Below, one piece after another: positions 18,208 to 27,751 of a DNA stretch of 64,000 bases. Each line of letters begins with the position of its first letter. Positions within the stretch are counted from its first letter, which is position 1. The position numbers and the translations under genes were made by a program. Below the pieces are notes generated by a model. That model was not told the origin of the DNA. It ran no database searches and saw only the letters and a list, made by a program, of their open reading frames with translations. Source of the stretch: Luteibacter jiangsuensis (GTDB taxonomy: Bacteria; Pseudomonadota; Gammaproteobacteria; Xanthomonadales; Rhodanobacteraceae); NCBI RefSeq assembly GCF_030812295.1, contig NZ_JAUSSK010000003.1, positions 310,001 to 374,000 on the forward strand. The letters run 5' to 3'.

Positions 18208-19917
18208 ATGAGCGGACGCAGAGACGATAACGACCGCGCATCGCGCGGTCGCACCGAACCCACGCTGGGCCGGCTCGACGACCTCGACGCACCGGCCCAG
18301 CCGGTCGACGACGGCTTGCCGCATATGGTCGTCGACACGCCTCGACGCCGTGGCGGCACGCAGCCGCCTTCCGCGCCGCGCCGCCCGCGCAAGCGCGGCT
18401 GGTTGATCCCGGTGCTCGTGCTCGTTCTGATCGGCGCGGCGACAGCCCTGTGGCTGCAGCAGGACAGGCTGCGCAACATGGTGCCGGCCACCGAACTCAA
18501 CGACACACTCGCCCAGGCCAACCATGCGCTGGACGAGGGGCACCTCGACGGTACCAACGGCGACAGTGCCCGCGAACTCTTCGAGAAGGCGCGCGACCAG
18601 CAGCCCGACAGCGACGTGGCCCGCGATGGCCTGCGCCGCGTGGGGCAGGCGGAAGTGGCCAAGGCGGACGCGGCCCTCAATGCGGGCAAGCTGGACGAGG
18701 CGGAAGCCGCGCTCAACGTCGCCCGCGAGTTGCTCGGCGGCGGCAACGACGTCGAGCGCATCGCCCAGCGGTTGTCGCAGGCGCGCAATCCGCAGGGACG
18801 CACCGAATCGCTGGTCGACCAGGCGCAGCAGGCCTACGCCGCCGGGAAGTTCGATGGCGACGACGGCGCCGGCGCTTTGTACCGGCGCGTGCTGGACGCG
18901 GACAAGACCAATGCGGTGGCGGCGCGCGGGCTCGACAAGGTGGGCGATGCGCTTGCGGCGCAGGCACGCCAGGCCATCGCGGCGGGTGACAAGGCCAAGG
19001 CCAACGCACTGGTGGATCGCATCGCCCTCCTTGTACCGGGTTACGGCGACCTGCCATCGCTGCGGGCGGCGCTCGCGGAAACGAAGAAACAGGACGACCA
19101 GGCGGTCAACGCGCTGATCCAGCAGGGCAATGACGCGATGCGTGCGGGCCGCTTCATCGGTGAAGGCGATGACAACGCCCTGGCGCGGTTCCGTGCCGCC
19201 CTCGCCGCGGATCCTGACAACGCCGACGCCAAGGCGGGGCTCGGCCGGGTGGCGCAGGCGCTGATCGTCCAGGCCAATGCCGCGCTCGACAGCGAGGACG
19301 ACGTCCAGGCGACGCGCTTGCTCGACCAGGCGGCGAAGCTCGCGCCGAAGTCGGCGGAACTGGCCGCCGCGCGAGCGCGTATCGGTGGGGGCGAAGCGAA
19401 GGCGGGCACACCGGCCATGGCAGGGCAGCCCACGGGTGACGACGCGATGCCGGAAACCTCCATGGAGGTCACGCCGGAGCAGAAGGCCAAGGTCGCCGAT
19501 CTCGTCCGTCGCGCCCAGGCCGCCGCGTCGCGCGGCGACATCATGGATCCGCCGGGCGACAGCGCCTACGACCTGTACCGCAATGCCCTGGCCATCGATG
19601 GCAACGACGCCTCCGCACGTGCGGGGTTGCAGGGCCTGCCCACCCAGGTGGAGAAGCAGATGCAGCAGGCGGTTGCCAGCGGCAACGTCCAGCGTGCCGA
19701 GAACCTCTACGCCACCCTGTCCGATCTCGCGCCCGGTGGCACCTCGCAGGCCGACCTGCGCCACCGGCTGGGTAGCGCCTGGATCGACAACGCCCTCCAG
19801 CGGGCCGGTCAGGGCGACCGTCAGGGCGCTTTCCAGGCGCTTGACCACGCGCGCCGCTACGCGCCCGACGATCCGCGTCTGCAGAGCGCGTACGAGCGCA
19901 TCGCGACCGGCCGTTGA
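18208..19917 (+). CDS. TPR-like repeat protein with single transmembrane anchor
   Basis: 569 residues. A charged, proline-rich cytoplasmic N-terminus (1-62) precedes one transmembrane helix (about 65-83) and a long periplasmic alpha-helical part. The periplasmic part contains at least five recurrences of a unit like 'A..ALxAGKLDEAEAALNxAREL ... DxxVARDGLxRVGxA', i.e. degenerate tetratricopeptides with 'FxGDDGAxALYRRVL' inserts. This is suited to protein-protein interaction. I do not recognise a named family. The SDR gene starts eight bases after the stop, so they are likely co-transcribed. Confidence 0.8.
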   Translation: MSGRRDDNDRASRGRTEPTLGRLDDLDAPAQPVDDGLPHMVVDTPRRRGGTQPPSAPRRPRKRGWLIPVLVLVLIGAATALWLQQDRLRNMVPATELNDTLAQANHALDEGHLDGTNGDSARELFEKARDQQPDSDVARDGLRRVGQAEVAKADAALNAGKLDEAEAALNVARELLGGGNDVERIAQRLSQARNPQGRTESLVDQAQQAYAAGKFDGDDGAGALYRRVLDADKTNAVAARGLDKVGDALAAQARQAIAAGDKAKANALVDRIALLVPGYGDLPSLRAALAETKKQDDQAVNALIQQGNDAMRAGRFIGEGDDNALARFRAALAADPDNADAKAGLGRVAQALIVQANAALDSEDDVQATRLLDQAAKLAPKSAELAAARARIGGGEAKAGTPAMAGQPTGDDAMPETSMEVTPEQKAKVADLVRRAQAAASRGDIMDPPGDSAYDLYRNALAIDGNDASARAGLQGLPTQVEKQMQQAVASGNVQRAENLYATLSDLAPGGTSQADLRHRLGSAWIDNALQRAGQGDRQGAFQALDHARRYAPDDPRLQSAYERIATGR

Positions 19918-19925
19918 GTGGCGGC

Positions 19926-20759
19926 ATGAGGGTTCTCGTCATCGGCGGTTCGGGTCAGATCGGCCAGTTCCTGCTTCCCCGGCTCGCCGAAGGGGGTACG
20001 GATATCCTCGCGGTCAGCCGGAGGCCGCCGCCGGCGGATCCGCGATGGCTCATGGGGGCGCTGCCGGACGCGATGCCCGAGTTGCCCTCGCTCGACGCCG
20101 TGATCAGCCTCGGGCCGCTCGACCACCTCGCGCCATGGCTCTCCGCCACCCGCCTGGTGGGTACGCCGCATGTCATCGCCACCTCGTCGATGAGCGCCGA
20201 GACCAAGCGCGATTCCGATGTCCCGGAAGAGAGGGAACTCTCGCGCCGCCTGCGCGATGCGGAAACGACCCTGATCGCCACCTGCGCGTCTCGCGGGATG
20301 CCGTGGACGCTGTTCCGTCCGACGTTGATCTACGGCGCCGGTGTCGACAAGAGCCTCACGCCGATCGTCCAGGCGGCGTTGCGCCGCCGGGTGTTCCCGA
20401 TTCCCGCCGGCCGCGGCCAGCGGCAACCGGTGCACGCCGAGGACATCGCGACCGCGATCATGGCCGCGCTCGGCTCGCCCTTCGCCCGTGGCCACACGTT
20501 TCCGATCGGTGGCGGCGAACGCATGAGCGCCGCGGAAATGTTCCGCCGCGTCCATCGAAGCGCGGGCGGCCCGTCGCTGCCTGCGCCGATTCCCCGCCTG
20601 GCCCTCGATCTCGCGGCACTGGTCTCGCCGGCCATGCGTGGCCCGATCCGCCGGCTGGATAGCGACCTGATCGCCGACAATCGGGAGCTCGAGCGGGTCC
20701 TGGGCGTCCATCCGCGACCGTTCCAACCCCGCCCGGAGACCTGGCGGCCGATGCGCTGA
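19926..20759 (+). CDS. NAD(P)-dependent epimerase/SDR (atypical)
   Basis: 277 residues from the ATG at 19926; a TTG at 19914 overlapping the upstream stop is possible. A Rossmann GGSGQIGQFLLPRL fingerprint sits at the extreme N-terminus. The usual YxxxK is not obvious, but RPTLIYGAG and a QPVHAEDIATAI stretch match extended/atypical SDRs of the NAD-dependent epimerase family. The substrate is unknown. Confidence 0.85.
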   Translation: MRVLVIGGSGQIGQFLLPRLAEGGTDILAVSRRPPPADPRWLMGALPDAMPELPSLDAVISLGPLDHLAPWLSATRLVGTPHVIATSSMSAETKRDSDVPEERELSRRLRDAETTLIATCASRGMPWTLFRPTLIYGAGVDKSLTPIVQAALRRRVFPIPAGRGQRQPVHAEDIATAIMAALGSPFARGHTFPIGGGERMSAAEMFRRVHRSAGGPSLPAPIPRLALDLAALVSPAMRGPIRRLDSDLIADNRELERVLGVHPRPFQPRPETWRPMR

Positions 20760-20856
20760 CGCGCGGCGCCACGGTTCCGCCAGCGTTCGTTCAGATGGGC
20801 GCCGGGGGAGTGCCCCTATCATCCGGGTACGTCTCCTTCCCCAGGATTTCCCAGCG

Positions 20857-23187
20857 TTGGCTTTCTTGACCCGTCTCGGCTCCCTCCTGCGTACCAGCTG
20901 GCCCTGGCTGCGCATTCCCTTCTGGCTGGTGATGGGCCTGGTGTTCGGCTTCCTCCTGCCGTACACGCTGATCCTCAACGCGCGCCTGCAGGAACGTTTC
21001 AACGACCTCGTATTCGCCGTGCCCACGCGCGTCTACGCGCGCCCATTGCCGCTGGCCCAGGGCGTGCCGCTGACCCCCGCCGCGCTCGAGCTGGAGCTCA
21101 CCTTCGCCGGCTACACCACCGAAGGCGGGGGCAAGGTACAGGGCAGCTATTCGAAGAACGGCTCGCGCTTCGTGATCGCCTCGCATGGCTACGCCGGACC
21201 CGATGGCGGCGAACTGCCGCATCGCATCCGCGTGGCGCTGTCCGACGGACAGGTCGCCTCGGTGGTGGACGACACCAACAACAAGCCGGTCAAGTCGATC
21301 CACCTGGATCCCGCACGCATCGCCACCTTGTATGGCGCGCAGCAGGAAGAGCGCCGCATCGTCCGCCTGGAGAACGTGCCGCCGCTGCTCGTGCAGGGTT
21401 TGCAGGCCGTGGAAGATCGTGATTTCAAGAACCACATCGGCCTCGATTTCTCCGCGATCGCGCGCGCGTCGTTCGCCAACCTCCGTGCGGGCCACACCGT
21501 GCAGGGCGGCTCGACGCTCACCCAGCAGCTCGTGCGCAACCTGTTCCTCGATCGCAGCCAGAACATGCTGCGCAAGGTGAACGAGGCGATCCTGTCGCTG
21601 CTGATGGAGGCGCATTACTCCAAGGGCCGCATCCTCGAGGCCTACGTCAACGAGGTCTTCCTCGGCCAGCAGGGCAACCAGGCCGTGCACGGTTTCGCCG
21701 CCGGTGGCGAGTTCTTCTTCGGCCGCCGCCTTGAAGACCTTCGGCCGCAGGAGATCGCGTTGCTTATCGGCCTGGTGAAGGGGCCGAGCTACTACGACCC
21801 GCGCCGTTATCCGGATCGTGCGCTGGCGCGGCGCAACCTCGTGCTCCAGCAGTTCCACGATACGGGGTTGCTGGACGATGCGCAGACCAAGGCCGCGCAG
21901 GCGACGCCACTGGGTATCGCGGCCAACGCGCAGTTGCCGCACAACCGCTTCCCCGCCTTCATGCAACTGGTCCGTTCGCAAATCACCGCCGACTTCGACG
22001 AAGCCGCGTTGCGCGACGGCAGCCTCTCGATCTTCACCACGCTCGATCCGTCCGCGCAGTTGTACACCGAGCAGGCAATTCTCAGCACGATGAAAGCGCT
22101 GGGCAAGCGTGGTGCCGCCGCGCAAGCCGCGGCGGTCGTCACCGATACCTCCAATGGCAGCGTGCTCGCCGTGATCGGATCGCGCGATCCCGGCGACCAG
22201 GGTTTCAACCGCGCGCTCGACGCGCGCCGTCCCATCGGTTCGCTGGTGAAGCCGCTGGTCTATCTCGTGGCGCTCGCGCAGCCCTCGAAGTGGTCACTGG
22301 CCTCGATCGTCGACGATTCGCCGATCAATCTTCGCCAGCCCGATGGCAAGCCGTGGACACCGCAGAACGACGATCGCGAGATTCACGGCCAGGTGCCGAT
22401 GCTCGATGCGCTGGTCCACTCGTGGAACCTCGCCACCGTGAACCTGGGCATGCAGGTGGGCGTGCCGCGGATCAAGGGTTTTCTGGAGTCGTTCGGGTTG
22501 GAGGACGTGAACCCGAGTCCGTCCTTGCTGCTGGGCGCGGTGGACCTCTCGCCGTTGCAGGTGGCGCAGTTGTACGAGTACATCGCGGCGGATGGCCACG
22601 CCTTGCCGCTGGTGGCGGTGCGCGGTGTCATGGACGGCAAGGGCCAGGCGATCAAGCGCTATGAGGTGAAGGGTGGGGAGGGCGAGTACCAGACCGCCGC
22701 GCGTCTCACCACCTGGGCGATGCAGCAGGTGGTGAATGGCGGCACCGCCGCGGCCATCGGCAACTCGGGCTTGTCCTGGCTGCACGCGGCGGGCAAGACC
22801 GGTACCAGCGACAGCCAGCGCGACAGCTGGTTCGCCGGTTTCACCGGCGACCGCCTCGCCATCGTCTGGATGGGCCGCGACGACAACAAGCCGACCGGCT
22901 TGTACGGGGCCACGGGCAGCATGCGGGTATGGCAGGAGCTTTTCCGCAAGCTGCCGACGCGCCCGTTGTCGGCCGCGCCCGGCGAAGGCCTGGAGATGGC
23001 CTACGTGAATACGCAGACCGGCAAGCGCACCGATCCCTCGTGTGAAGGCGCCCGCCAGTTCCCGTTCGTCGCCGGTTACGTGCCCGAAGCGGAGGAGGGC
23101 TGTTTCTGGCAGCGATTCAAGGGTATGTTCGGCGGCGGCGATGAGCAGCAGCCCACGCCGGCCGTTCCCAGTAATCCTACGGATTGA
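20857..23187 (+). CDS. mrcB: Penicillin-binding protein 1B (bifunctional)
   Basis: 776 residues from a TTG start at 20857; there is no ATG upstream in frame. One N-terminal membrane helix (about 20-40) and a UB2H-like linker precede the GT51 glycosyltransferase, with its catalytic Glu in LQAVEDRDFKNH and GGSTLTQQLVRN following. The transpeptidase domain has S462 in GSLVKP, SWN near 528 and KTG at 647-649. It polymerises and cross-links peptidoglycan at the inner membrane. It is followed three bases later by a TPR lipoprotein gene. Confidence 0.95.
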   Translation: MAFLTRLGSLLRTSWPWLRIPFWLVMGLVFGFLLPYTLILNARLQERFNDLVFAVPTRVYARPLPLAQGVPLTPAALELELTFAGYTTEGGGKVQGSYSKNGSRFVIASHGYAGPDGGELPHRIRVALSDGQVASVVDDTNNKPVKSIHLDPARIATLYGAQQEERRIVRLENVPPLLVQGLQAVEDRDFKNHIGLDFSAIARASFANLRAGHTVQGGSTLTQQLVRNLFLDRSQNMLRKVNEAILSLLMEAHYSKGRILEAYVNEVFLGQQGNQAVHGFAAGGEFFFGRRLEDLRPQEIALLIGLVKGPSYYDPRRYPDRALARRNLVLQQFHDTGLLDDAQTKAAQATPLGIAANAQLPHNRFPAFMQLVRSQITADFDEAALRDGSLSIFTTLDPSAQLYTEQAILSTMKALGKRGAAAQAAAVVTDTSNGSVLAVIGSRDPGDQGFNRALDARRPIGSLVKPLVYLVALAQPSKWSLASIVDDSPINLRQPDGKPWTPQNDDREIHGQVPMLDALVHSWNLATVNLGMQVGVPRIKGFLESFGLEDVNPSPSLLLGAVDLSPLQVAQLYEYIAADGHALPLVAVRGVMDGKGQAIKRYEVKGGEGEYQTAARLTTWAMQQVVNGGTAAAIGNSGLSWLHAAGKTGTSDSQRDSWFAGFTGDRLAIVWMGRDDNKPTGLYGATGSMRVWQELFRKLPTRPLSAAPGEGLEMAYVNTQTGKRTDPSCEGARQFPFVAGYVPEAEEGCFWQRFKGMFGGGDEQQPTPAVPSNPTD

Positions 23188-23190
23188 CCC

Positions 23191-23703
23191 ATGCATCGCC
23201 TTCGTTTCTGTGCCATCGCCACCGTCGCCCTCGTTGTCGCCTGTAGCCAGCCCGCGCCGCCGCAGGCCACCCGTCCCAGCAAACCCACTTACGACATCGT
23301 CGCTCAGGTCCGCGCGGCGGGTGAGCGCGAGAAGTCGGCGATCGAGGTCGCGCCGCTGCGCGATCCGGGTGTGCAGGGCCTGGAGCACGCCGCCCAGGCC
23401 GACGACCGTGCGGGCAAGTATGCCGACGCCGATGCCAAGCTGGCGCAGGCGCTGAAGATGGCGCCGGATGCCCCGGAACTGATCCAGGACCGCGCCGAGA
23501 TCGCGATTCGCCTGCAGGATTACCTGTTGGCGGAGAAGCTGGCGAAGCAGTCGTTCGACATGGGCCCTAAGTCGGGCAGCCTCTGCGCACGCAACTGGCA
23601 GACGGTGGTGGAGATGCGCTTGCAGGCGGGCGACCAGAACGGGGCGAATGCGGCGCGCGGCGAACTGGCGAAGTGCCATATCGCAGGGCCGAACCGCTTC
23701 TAG
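23191..23703 (+). CDS. TPR lipoprotein, probable PBP1B activator (LpoP-like)
   Basis: 170 residues. The lipobox VVAC gives the acylated Cys18, followed by a flexible Pro-rich stretch and a helical domain (about 65-150) with two TPR-like units (DDRAGKYADADAKLAQALKM and the following helix pair). It starts three bases after mrcB. In Pseudomonas aeruginosa the lipoprotein LpoP, also a TPR protein encoded next to ponB, activates PBP1B from the outer membrane; by position and architecture this gene is a candidate functional equivalent. No LpoB-type fold is apparent. Confidence 0.8.
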   Translation: MHRLRFCAIATVALVVACSQPAPPQATRPSKPTYDIVAQVRAAGEREKSAIEVAPLRDPGVQGLEHAAQADDRAGKYADADAKLAQALKMAPDAPELIQDRAEIAIRLQDYLLAEKLAKQSFDMGPKSGSLCARNWQTVVEMRLQAGDQNGANAARGELAKCHIAGPNRF

Positions 23704-23710
23704 TACCCGA

Positions 23711-23784
23711 ATCGCCGACAGAGTCGGCTCCCACCAAGCCACTGCCACCAGGAAGCTCCGGTGGGAGCCGACCCTGTCGGCGAT
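23711..23784. repeat. REP-like inverted pair
   Basis: ATCGCCGACAGAGTCGGCTC then CCACC (23711-23735) and the opposite copy GGTGGGAGCCGACCCTGTCG (from 23760), separated by 24 unrelated bases. It lies between the convergent ends of the lipoprotein and hemE genes and could serve as a transcript-end hairpin. Confidence 0.75.
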
Positions 23785-23787
23785 AGG

Positions 23788-23816
23788 CCCGTCTCAGCCC
23801 AGTCCCGTCTCAGCCC
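23788..23816. repeat. 13-bp direct repeat carrying the hemE stop codon
   Basis: CCCGTCTCAGCCC occurs at 23788-23800 and again at 23804-23816; the second copy contains the hemE stop (TCA at 23810-23812 on the plus strand). A similar arrangement is found at the msrA end. Confidence 0.7.
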
Positions 23817-24883
23817 GCGCGGATCGCCCGGCCATGCTCGTGCACCGTATCCACGAGCACCTTCACGTTTTCCGGGTCCACTTCCGGCGTGATGCCATGG
23901 CCGAGGTTGAACACGTGCCCCGGATGGTTGCCGAACGCATCCAGCACCGCGCGAGCTTCGCGCGCGACCACCTCGGGCGACGCGCGCAGCACCGCCGGGT
24001 CCAGGTTGCCTTGTAGTGCCACCCGGCCGCCCACGCGGCGGCGGGCCTCGCCGATGTCCAGGGTCCAGTCGACACCGAGGCCGGTGCAGCCGGTATCGGC
24101 CAGTGCCTCGAGTTGGCCGCCCGCGCCCTTGGAAAACAGGATCACCGGAAGATCACGACTGGACGGGTCGGACTTCAACGCATCCACCACCTGTGTCATG
24201 TAGCGCAACGAGAACTCGCGGAACGGCGCCGGGCCGAGCAGGCCGCCCCAGGTGTCGAAGATCATCAGTGCCTGCGCGCCGGCATGCGCCTGCGCGACGA
24301 GATAGGCGGCCACGGAGCGGGCCACGGTGTCGAGCAGGCGGTGGGCGAGGGCTGGATCGTTCCACGCCAGCGCCTTCACCCGAGCGAAGTCACGCGAACC
24401 TTCGCCTTCCACCATGTAGCAGGCGAGTGTCCACGGGCTGCCGGAGAAGCCGATCAGGGGCACGCGTCCGCCGAGTTCCTTGCGGATCAGGCGTACCGCA
24501 TCCATCACGTAGCGCAGTTCGCCATCCATGTCCGGCACGGTGAGCTTGCCGATCGCCGCGGCGTCGCGCACCGGGTTGGCGAAGCGAGGTCCTTCGCCTT
24601 GCTCGAACGAGAGGCCCAGGCCCATCGCGTCGGGAATGGTGAGGATGTCGGAGAACAGGATCGCCGCGTCCAGCTCGAACCGGTCGAGCGGCTGCAGCGT
24701 GACTTCGCAGGCGTATTCCGGATTCGTCGCCAGGCCCATGAAGCTGCCCGCCCTGGCGCGCGTCGCGCGGTATTCGGGCAGGTAGCGGCCCGCCTGGCGC
24801 ATGACCCAGATGGGCGTCGTATCGGTGGGTTCGCGGCGCAACGCGCGCAGGAAGCGGTCGTTGCGGAGAACGTCAGCGGCCAT
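23810..24883 (-). CDS. hemE: Uroporphyrinogen decarboxylase
   Basis: 357 residues from the ATG at 24883. The family motifs are all present: [11 protein letters not shown] near the N-terminus, the acidic active-site loop [27 protein letters not shown], and the C-terminal [16 protein letters not shown]. It removes four carboxyl groups from uroporphyrinogen III in heme synthesis. The start overlaps the 3' end of the upstream WGR-like gene by 11 bases. Confidence 0.97.
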   Translation of the reverse strand: MAADVLRNDRFLRALRREPTDTTPIWVMRQAGRYLPEYRATRARAGSFMGLATNPEYACEVTLQPLDRFELDAAILFSDILTIPDAMGLGLSFEQGEGPRFANPVRDAAAIGKLTVPDMDGELRYVMDAVRLIRKELGGRVPLIGFSGSPWTLACYMVEGEGSRDFARVKALAWNDPALAHRLLDTVARSVAAYLVAQAHAGAQALMIFDTWGGLLGPAPFREFSLRYMTQVVDALKSDPSSRDLPVILFSKGAGGQLEALADTGCTGLGVDWTLDIGEARRRVGGRVALQGNLDPAVLRASPEVVAREARAVLDAFGNHPGHVFNLGHGITPEVDPENVKVLVDTVHEHGRAIRAG

Positions 24884-25136
24884 GCGCCGACTCCTGTCCC
24901 TGGCTGAACATGAGCTTGAACCCTTTCTTGATCTGGGCGTCGCGCGCCTTGGTGAAAGCGGCCAGTGCGGCATCGCGGTCGACATAGACTTCGCGCTTGA
25001 GCATCGCCTTGCCGCCTTGCACGCCACTTTCGCGGTACAGGGTCCAGCCGCCGAGCAGGTCCTGTTCGAGCGTTATCTGGACGTAGCGGGGCGCTTCCGT
25101 CCCCGCTTCGGGCATGGTTTGCAGGTAGATCCGCAT
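24873..25136 (-). CDS. Small WGR-like domain protein
   Basis: 87 residues from the ATG at 25136. The stretch [20 protein letters not shown], then [27 protein letters not shown], resembles the WGR fold, although the eponymous W-G-R triplet is replaced by ESG. WGR domains are thought to bind nucleic acid. Its 3' end overlaps hemE, and 58 bases separate it from aroB, so aroB, this gene and hemE probably form one transcript. Confidence 0.75.
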   Translation of the reverse strand: MRIYLQTMPEAGTEAPRYVQITLEQDLLGGWTLYRESGVQGGKAMLKREVYVDRDAALAAFTKARDAQIKKGFKLMFSQGQESAHGR

Positions 25137-25194
25137 CGAGCGATCCGGGCTGGCGCAGGGCCGATCATTGTAGGCGGTTTGCCTGACGGCTGCT

Positions 25195-26262
25195 TCAGGC
25201 CAGAACGGCCAGGACATCGGCTTCGGCGACGCCGGAGACGATTTGGGCCTTGCCGATGCCACGCCAGAGGATCAACCGCAACGTACCGGCCGTGTTCTTC
25301 TTGTCCAGGCGCATCAGTTCGAGCAGGCGGCTGGCGGCATGCGCTTTCGACGGCTCGGTCGGCAGGCCGAGCCGTTGGAGCAGGGCGACGAGGCGCGCGG
25401 TATCTCCGCCGGGCGACATGCCCAGGCGCTCGGACAGGTGGGCGGCAAGCACCATGCCGATCGCCACGCCTTCGCCGTGCAGGATCTCGCTGTAGTTGCC
25501 GGCGGTCTCCAATGCATGCCCGAAGGTATGGCCGAGGTTCAACAGGGCGCGCTCGCCTTGCTCGGTTTCGTCGCGCGCCACCACGCCCGCCTTGTAGCGG
25601 CACTTGCGCGCGATCGCTTCGATCAGTGGCGCGGCCTCGCGGGCGGCGAGTTCGTCCGCATGCGCTTCGAGCCAGGCGAAGAAATCCGGGTCGCCGATGG
25701 CCGCGCCTTTCACGACCTCGGCCAGGCCGGCGCGATACTCGCGCTGCGGCAGCGTGGTCAGGACGTCGATGTCGGCAACCACCGCGCGCGGCTGGTGGAA
25801 GGCCCCCGCCAGGTTCTTCCCCACCGGCAGGTTCACGCCGGTCTTGCCGCCGACGGAGGAATCGACCATCGCGAGCAACGTGGTCGGCACCTGGATGAAA
25901 TCGATGCCGCGCATCCAGCATGCGGCGGCGAAGCCGGCGAGATCGCCGACCACGCCGCCGCCGAGCGCGATAACGCAGGCGTCGCGCGTGGCGCCGAACT
26001 CGCCCAACGCTTCCAGCACGCGCTCCACGTTGGCGAACGTCTTGTGGATTTCGCCGTCGCCGATCAGGTAGGACGACCAGTGCAGTCCGTCGAGGCCTTT
26101 CGCCAATGCGTCCAGATACAGCGGAGCCACGGTGGTGTTGCTCACCACCAAGACGTGCCTGCCGCGAATCGCCGCGCGCCAGCGTGCGCTGTCGGCGATG
26201 AGGCCCGGTCCGATCCAGACGGGATAGCTGCGTCCGGCCAGGTCGACGTCGACGGTTTCCAT
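25195..26262 (-). CDS. aroB: 3-dehydroquinate synthase
   Basis: 355 residues. The NAD-binding loop [13 protein letters not shown], the substrate stretch [12 protein letters not shown] and the zinc ligands in [13 protein letters not shown] are intact. It catalyses the second step of the shikimate pathway. The start shares a base with the aroK stop (TGATG), so the pair is translationally coupled. Confidence 0.97.
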   Translation of the reverse strand: METVDVDLAGRSYPVWIGPGLIADSARWRAAIRGRHVLVVSNTTVAPLYLDALAKGLDGLHWSSYLIGDGEIHKTFANVERVLEALGEFGATRDACVIALGGGVVGDLAGFAAACWMRGIDFIQVPTTLLAMVDSSVGGKTGVNLPVGKNLAGAFHQPRAVVADIDVLTTLPQREYRAGLAEVVKGAAIGDPDFFAWLEAHADELAAREAAPLIEAIARKCRYKAGVVARDETEQGERALLNLGHTFGHALETAGNYSEILHGEGVAIGMVLAAHLSERLGMSPGGDTARLVALLQRLGLPTEPSKAHAASRLLELMRLDKKNTAGTLRLILWRGIGKAQIVSGVAEADVLAVLA

Positions 26263-26801
26263 CAGGTGCGTTTCCAGTGGCGTTCGAGGAGGGCGATCGC
26301 ACGCGGCACCGCATCGTCCACGCTTTCATGGCGGCCGTGGAAGATAAGGTCGGCGATGTCCTCGTAGAGGTAGTTGCGGTGTTCGGCGAGCGCCTTCAGG
26401 CGGCCGAGACGGTCGGGACCCGCGATCATCGGCCGCGCGGTATCGTGTTCGAGCCGGGCGAGCTGTTCCTCCACGCTCACGCCGAGCATGAGCACCGTGC
26501 CGCGCGACATCAGCGCTTGCCGGTTCGCCGGGTCGAGCACGGCGCCCGCGCCGGTGGCGAGCACGATGCCCTCGCGCAGACTAAACTCGTCCAGGTGCGC
26601 ACATTCGCGCGCACGAAACCCCGTCTCGCCCTCGCGTTCGAAAATGTCGGCGATCGTCGTGCCGCAGCGCGCCTCGATCTCCACGTCCAGGTCGACGAAG
26701 GGCAGGCCGTAGTGCGCCGCGAGGCGCTGTCCGATCGAGGTCTTGCCGGCGCCCGTGGGGCCGACCAGGAACAGGTTGGGCGAAGGATTCATCACGCTCA
26801 T
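26262..26801 (-). CDS. aroK: Shikimate kinase
   Basis: About 179 residues. Walker A is [11 protein letters not shown], the shikimate-binding Asp/Arg are in VDLDVEIE and FRARECAHL, and the LID arginine is in HDTARPMI. It phosphorylates shikimate at O3. The ATG at 26801 overlaps the ATG of the divergent epimerase gene within CATG; a second ATG at 26792 is equally plausible. Confidence 0.95.
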   Translation of the reverse strand: MSVMNPSPNLFLVGPTGAGKTSIGQRLAAHYGLPFVDLDVEIEARCGTTIADIFEREGETGFRARECAHLDEFSLREGIVLATGAGAVLDPANRQALMSRGTVLMLGVSVEEQLARLEHDTARPMIAGPDRLGRLKALAEHRNYLYEDIADLIFHGRHESVDDAVPRAIALLERHWKRT

Positions 26802-27642
26802 GCTAGCAACAAGCCCTGCGCAGAGATACGAGACCGTCCTGGTCGCCGGTGCCGGCGATGTCGGCACGCGTCTGGCGCGGCGCCTGGCCGTGGAGGGACG
26901 CCGCGTCTTCGCCCTGCGCCGCGGGGAGACGCCCGCTGGCGATGGCATCGTCTGGTTGCGCGGCGACCTCACCCGGCCGGAGACGCTTGCCGGCTTGCCG
27001 AAGATCGATGCCCTGGTCTTCGCGCCGACGCCGGACGCCCGCGAGGAAGCCGCGTACCGCGCCGTCTTCGTGGATGGGCTGCGGCATGTGATCGAGGCCT
27101 TGCCGGTCATGCCGCATCGCACGGTATTCGTCTCCTCGTCGGCGGTGTATGGCGAGCACGGCGGCGATTGGATCGACGAAGATACGCAGCCGTCGCCGCC
27201 CGGCTTCAATGGCCGTGTATTGATCGAGGCCGAGGCTTGGCTGGCGGCCGGGCCGGTGGGCGGGGTATCGCTTCGACTGGCGGGGCTCTATGGACCTGGC
27301 CGCACGCAACTGTTCGACCGGCTGCGCGAAGGCAAGGTGGCCGTGCCCCGCGGGCGGCAGGTTTACGCCAACCGCATCCATGTCGACGATGCGGCGGCGG
27401 CGATCGCGTGCCTGCTCGATATCGCCGCGCCCGAGCGGGTTTATATCGGCGTGGACGACACGCCCTTGCCTATCGACGAACTCTACGACCATCTCGCGCG
27501 CTTGATCGGCGCGCCACTGCCACCGGACGGTCCGGCACCGGCGGGCGTGGGCAACAAGCGGTTGTCGAACGCACGTCTGCGCGCGACGGGCTTCCGCTGC
27601 GCGTGGCCGGATGCGCGGGATGGTTACGCCGCGCTGGTCTGA
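26800..27642 (+). CDS. NAD(P)-dependent epimerase/SDR, YeeZ-like
   Basis: 280 residues. A Rossmann GAGDVGTRLARRLA motif near the N-terminus is followed by VFVSSSAVYGEHGGDW and a late GNKRLSNARL motif, as seen in the YeeZ group. The catalytic Tyr-x-x-x-Lys is not apparent, consistent with this subgroup. It is divergent from aroK, and the stop codon lies at the edge of the REP spacer sequence (TGAGGCAAGCACCC). Confidence 0.85.
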   Translation: MLATSPAQRYETVLVAGAGDVGTRLARRLAVEGRRVFALRRGETPAGDGIVWLRGDLTRPETLAGLPKIDALVFAPTPDAREEAAYRAVFVDGLRHVIEALPVMPHRTVFVSSSAVYGEHGGDWIDEDTQPSPPGFNGRVLIEAEAWLAAGPVGGVSLRLAGLYGPGRTQLFDRLREGKVAVPRGRQVYANRIHVDDAAAAIACLLDIAAPERVYIGVDDTPLPIDELYDHLARLIGAPLPPDGPAPAGVGNKRLSNARLRATGFRCAWPDARDGYAALV

Positions 27643-27751
27643 GGCAAGCACCCATCGCCGCTGAAGCGGCTCCCACAATCACGGCAGGCAGAGACCAGTC
27701 CCTGTGGGAACCGCTTGTGGGAACCTCTTGTGGGAGCCGCTTCAGCGGCGA
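27643..27751. repeat. REP-like pair, CCGCTTCAGCGG variant
   Basis: GCAAGCACCC spacer remnant, inverted REP (27653-27677), two truncated GTGGGAACC pieces (about 27703-27725) and a direct REP at 27729-27751. The last copy supplies the stop codon of the glycerate kinase gene on the minus strand (TCA at 27742-27744). Confidence 0.75.

Noticed and set aside
18160-19848. Long minus-strand open frame of 562 codons
   Set aside because: It lies fully antisense to the TPR membrane protein, has Arg/Gly/Leu-rich composition typical of a GC-rich shadow frame and shows no domain.
22294-23748. Minus-strand open frame over mrcB
   Set aside because: Antisense to transpeptidase motifs and the lipoprotein gene; no domain recognised.
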